A stretch of 7,794 nt of DNA from Acidobacteriota bacterium (GTDB taxonomy: Bacteria > Acidobacteriota > Terriglobia > UBA7540), in assembly GCA_003165615.1 (NCBI GenBank), contig PLWR01000732.1:1-7794 (forward strand). The letters run 5' to 3'. A program made the position numbers and the translations under genes. The notes under the pieces are model-generated. The model was not told the origin of the DNA. It saw nothing but the letters and a program-made list of their open reading frames with translations, and ran no database searches. Below, one piece after another: positions 6,060 to 7,794 of the stretch (within the stretch, counting starts at the first letter, position 1; each line of letters begins with the position of its first letter).

Positions 6060-6908
6060 ATGGGAATCACCCCAAAGGTGCAGAGACTCTTGACAATGGT
6101 TCTGGTGGCAGTCGCGGCCGGAATGCTGATTGTTGTGGTCACCCTTAGGGTTATTGAGAATCAACTCATCTACTTTCCTCCACGCTATCCCGAGGGCTTC
6201 CCCGCAACACAAACCTACGAACGCGAAGGGGAAGACGTCTGGTTGCAAACCGCCGATGGCGTCAGAATCAACGCCTTCTACCGATCAAACCCCGCATCAA
6301 AACAGGTTCTCCTCTGGTTTCACGGGAACGCGGAAAACATCGGCTACGGCCTTGGCCAGATGCGGGCGCTCGCCCGGATCGGGGTCAATATCCTTGCCGT
6401 CGATTACCGCGGGTACGGTAAAAGCGAGGGCAAGCCGGATGAAGCGGGCGTTTACCGGGATGCCGACGCTGCCTACGACTATCTTGTAAACCAACGGCAT
6501 TTTCGCGCTCAAGACATCATCATCTATGGACACTCCTTGGGGGGCGCGGTGGCGATAAACCTGGCGTCGCGCCGCCCGTGTGGAGGGTTGGTCGTCCAAA
6601 GCTCTTTCACCAGTGCGCGGGCGATGGCCCGACGACTGTTCGCCCTTCCGTTTATCGAGTATGTGGTGAAGTCCCGCTTCGACTCTCTACACAAGATTCG
6701 CGATGTGCATGCGCCCATTCTGATTGTTCATGGCACACGCGATGAAGTCGTGCCCTTTGCGATGGGGCAGCAACTCTTTGCCGCGGCGCCTGAACCCAAG
6801 CGCTTCTACTCCATCGCCGGTGCAGGCCACAACAATGTGTTGGAAGCAGGCGGCGAAAGTTACCTTGCTGGTCTCAAAGATTTTGTCGAGGATTCGAGAC
6901 GAGAATAG
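6060..6908 (+). CDS. Membrane-anchored alpha/beta hydrolase (BEM46/ABHD13-like)
   Basis: A 282-residue serine hydrolase; the substrate is unknown (esterase, thioesterase or peptidase-like activities occur in related proteins). Residues 9-29 are one membrane-spanning segment, so the catalytic domain probably faces the periplasm. Seen in order: the oxyanion-region motif FHGNAENIG (87-95), the strand VDYRGYGKSEGKP (114-126), the nucleophile elbow GHSLGG with Ser159, Asp228 in HGTRDEVVP, and His257 in GAGHNN, giving a complete catalytic triad. The start at ATG 6060 is chosen because it directly precedes the membrane segment. A GTG at 5985 would add 25 residues translated from the repeat tract (proline-, glycine- and serine-rich), which looks artificial. 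No clear ribosome-binding site precedes 6060. The gap of 101 bases after htrA and the absence of a visible promoter suggest read-through from htrA. Confidence 0.9.
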   Translation: MGITPKVQRLLTMVLVAVAAGMLIVVVTLRVIENQLIYFPPRYPEGFPATQTYEREGEDVWLQTADGVRINAFYRSNPASKQVLLWFHGNAENIGYGLGQMRALARIGVNILAVDYRGYGKSEGKPDEAGVYRDADAAYDYLVNQRHFRAQDIIIYGHSLGGAVAINLASRRPCGGLVVQSSFTSARAMARRLFALPFIEYVVKSRFDSLHKIRDVHAPILIVHGTRDEVVPFAMGQQLFAAAPEPKRFYSIAGAGHNNVLEAGGESYLAGLKDFVEDSRRE

Positions 6909-6963
6909 CGCGGAAGTTTATGAGACCTGGGGTGGCGGTACCGATGCGGTTGCTCTTAATTCA

Positions 6964-7044
6964 CCCGATCACCCGCCTGCGGGCCGAAGCGCCGCACGGG
7001 ACCGTGGAGAGCGGAACCCTTCGGCGGGCGTAGGCCCGATCACC
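6964..7044. repeat. Hairpin cluster flanked by 10-bp direct repeats, between convergent genes
   Basis: CCCGATCACC occurs at 6964-6973 and again at 7035-7044, bracketing 61 bases. Inside, GCCTGCGGGCCGAAG (6975-6989) is imperfectly complementary to CTTCGGCGGGCGTAGGC (7019-7035). Short perfect hairpins are CCCGC-CT-GCGGG (6972-6983), CACGG-GA-CCGTG (6995-7006) and CGGGC-GTAG-GCCCG (7025-7038). It could act as a two-way terminator for the hydrolase and DUF4337 genes, or be a small mobile (MITE- or REP-like) element with a duplicated target. Confidence 0.55.
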
Positions 7045-7057
7045 AGATCTTCCGATT

Positions 7058-7603
7058 TCATCGAATCAGCAGCCCCGACAAGGTTATGCCCAGGCCGGAC
7101 ACGCCCATCAGAATTCCCAATTGCCAGAATTCCCGTCGCTTAGTCAGCAGGGTCAGTGAGGCGATGACGATGGCGGCATCCAGGCACACTTCGCCGAGGT
7201 CGAAGCGATTGGCCCGGCGCTGCGCCCCGGCAACCTCTCCTTCGAACTCGCCGGCTTCCTTCTTGATTTCCTGAAGTTCGTCCTCCGAGCGCGCCATTGC
7301 CTTGGTCAACTTTTCCTTCACCTTGTCCGCCTGCGCGGCGTCTTTCACTGAGGAGACGGAAAGCAGGTCCAGGAAGAGCTCATAGTTATGCACCCGGATA
7401 TTCTTAGCCTGATAATATGCCCATTGATCTGTTGCCTTGCTTTGCATCAGCAATTCTTCCGTGTGGGAGCGGTGCCCGAGCAGGGTGGTGGCCGCCAGCA
7501 CTACGGCAAGCACCGCCACGGTAAATGTGACCGGGATCAGTGAAGGGTTGCCCGCGGAGTGTTCCGCGTCCTCCTGCATATCGTGGAGTTCGTTGATTTC
7601 CAT
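7058..7603 (-). CDS. DUF4337-type membrane protein of unknown function
   Basis: A 181-residue protein that I recognise as resembling the DUF4337 family, whose function is not known. Residues about 22-43 form a first membrane segment. Next comes a conserved-looking stretch, SKATDQWAYYQAKNIR (55-70), then a charged helical, probably coiled-coil part (about 91-132). RRANRFDLGEV (129-139) leads into two closing hydrophobic segments (about 139-154 and 159-180), the last running to the C-terminus. GGAGG four bases before the ATG (7603-7601) supports the start. The gene is convergent with the hydrolase gene, with 149 bases between them, and has its own promoter region to the right. Nothing in the sequence links it functionally to its neighbours. 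Confidence 0.85.
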   Translation of the reverse strand: MEINELHDMQEDAEHSAGNPSLIPVTFTVAVLAVVLAATTLLGHRSHTEELLMQSKATDQWAYYQAKNIRVHNYELFLDLLSVSSVKDAAQADKVKEKLTKAMARSEDELQEIKKEAGEFEGEVAGAQRRANRFDLGEVCLDAAIVIASLTLLTKRREFWQLGILMGVSGLGITLSGLLIR

Positions 7604-7625
7604 AGCGCCTCCGGCCTGGGGTCAT

Positions 7626-7760
7626 TCGACCCTTGCAGGGTCGAGAAACATGCGTCGCCTTTCCGGGGGCGTTGCCCCCGGCTACTAACTTGTGCCCTTA
7701 CAGGGCACGGAAAGCCTACGAGTTTTTCCGCAGCCTCTAAAGCCCCGCCCTTCCGGCGGC
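7626..7760. repeat. Cluster of perfect short hairpins, probable intergenic repeat or structured leader
   Basis: Four hairpins in a row: TCGACCCT-TGC-AGGGTCGA (7626-7644), CCGGGGGC-GTT-GCCCCCGG (7663-7681), GTGCCCT-TAC-AGGGCAC (7692-7708) and CCGCC-CTTCC-GGCGG (7745-7759). The first three have three-base loops, and the first and third share the inner pattern CCCT-TNC-AGGG. The block lies upstream of the DUF4337 gene, so it might be part of its mRNA leader; similar hairpin chains occur as dispersed intergenic repeats in Acidobacteriota and Planctomycetota (general recollection, not checked). The rest up to 7794 shows no gene. Confidence 0.65.
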
Positions 7761-7794
7761 GTCCAAACCTGGTGAGAAGCTCGGGCTAGCGCCA

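Overview
The window looks like a chromosomal segment of a moderately GC-rich Gram-negative-type bacterium, most likely a soil Acidobacteriota (Terriglobia-like). This rests on the gene types, a DUF4337-type membrane protein, and low-complexity heptanucleotide tracts and multi-hairpin intergenic repeats of a kind I associate with that phylum. It is an inference, since no rRNA or other marker gene is present.

Layout. A penicillin-acylase-family (Ntn-hydrolase) gene runs leftwards from 1579 and is stopped by TAG at 23-25, about halfway through its beta subunit. A divergent intergenic region (1580-2033) carries promoter-like sequences for both directions and a 16-bp palindrome. Rightwards from 2034 is a 650-residue membrane signalling protein: four hydrophobic segments, a class III nucleotide cyclase domain that appears to have a TPR segment inserted near its end, and a C-terminal HD-GYP domain with a degraded metal site. 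After a gene-free leader of 439 bases (3987-4425) comes a complete HtrA/DegP serine protease with two PDZ domains (4426-5958). A membrane-anchored alpha/beta hydrolase follows on the same strand (6060-6908), separated by an inverted heptamer tract. A DUF4337-type membrane protein (7058-7603) is convergent with it. The remaining sequence to 7794 holds a cluster of short perfect hairpins and no gene.

How the genes relate. Four of the five proteins are envelope-associated: a secreted or anchored acylase, a membrane cyclase, an envelope quality-control protease and a membrane-tethered hydrolase. HtrA and the hydrolase could share a transcript. I see no sequence evidence that the five genes form one pathway.

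Main points for a second look: (1) the cyclase/TPR/degenerate HD-GYP fusion, which could couple c-di-GMP or another ligand to cyclic-nucleotide synthesis; (2) heptamer tracts lodged exactly in the self-excised spacer peptide of the acylase; (3) the same inverted-heptamer architecture, with a different base composition, placed between htrA and the hydrolase gene.
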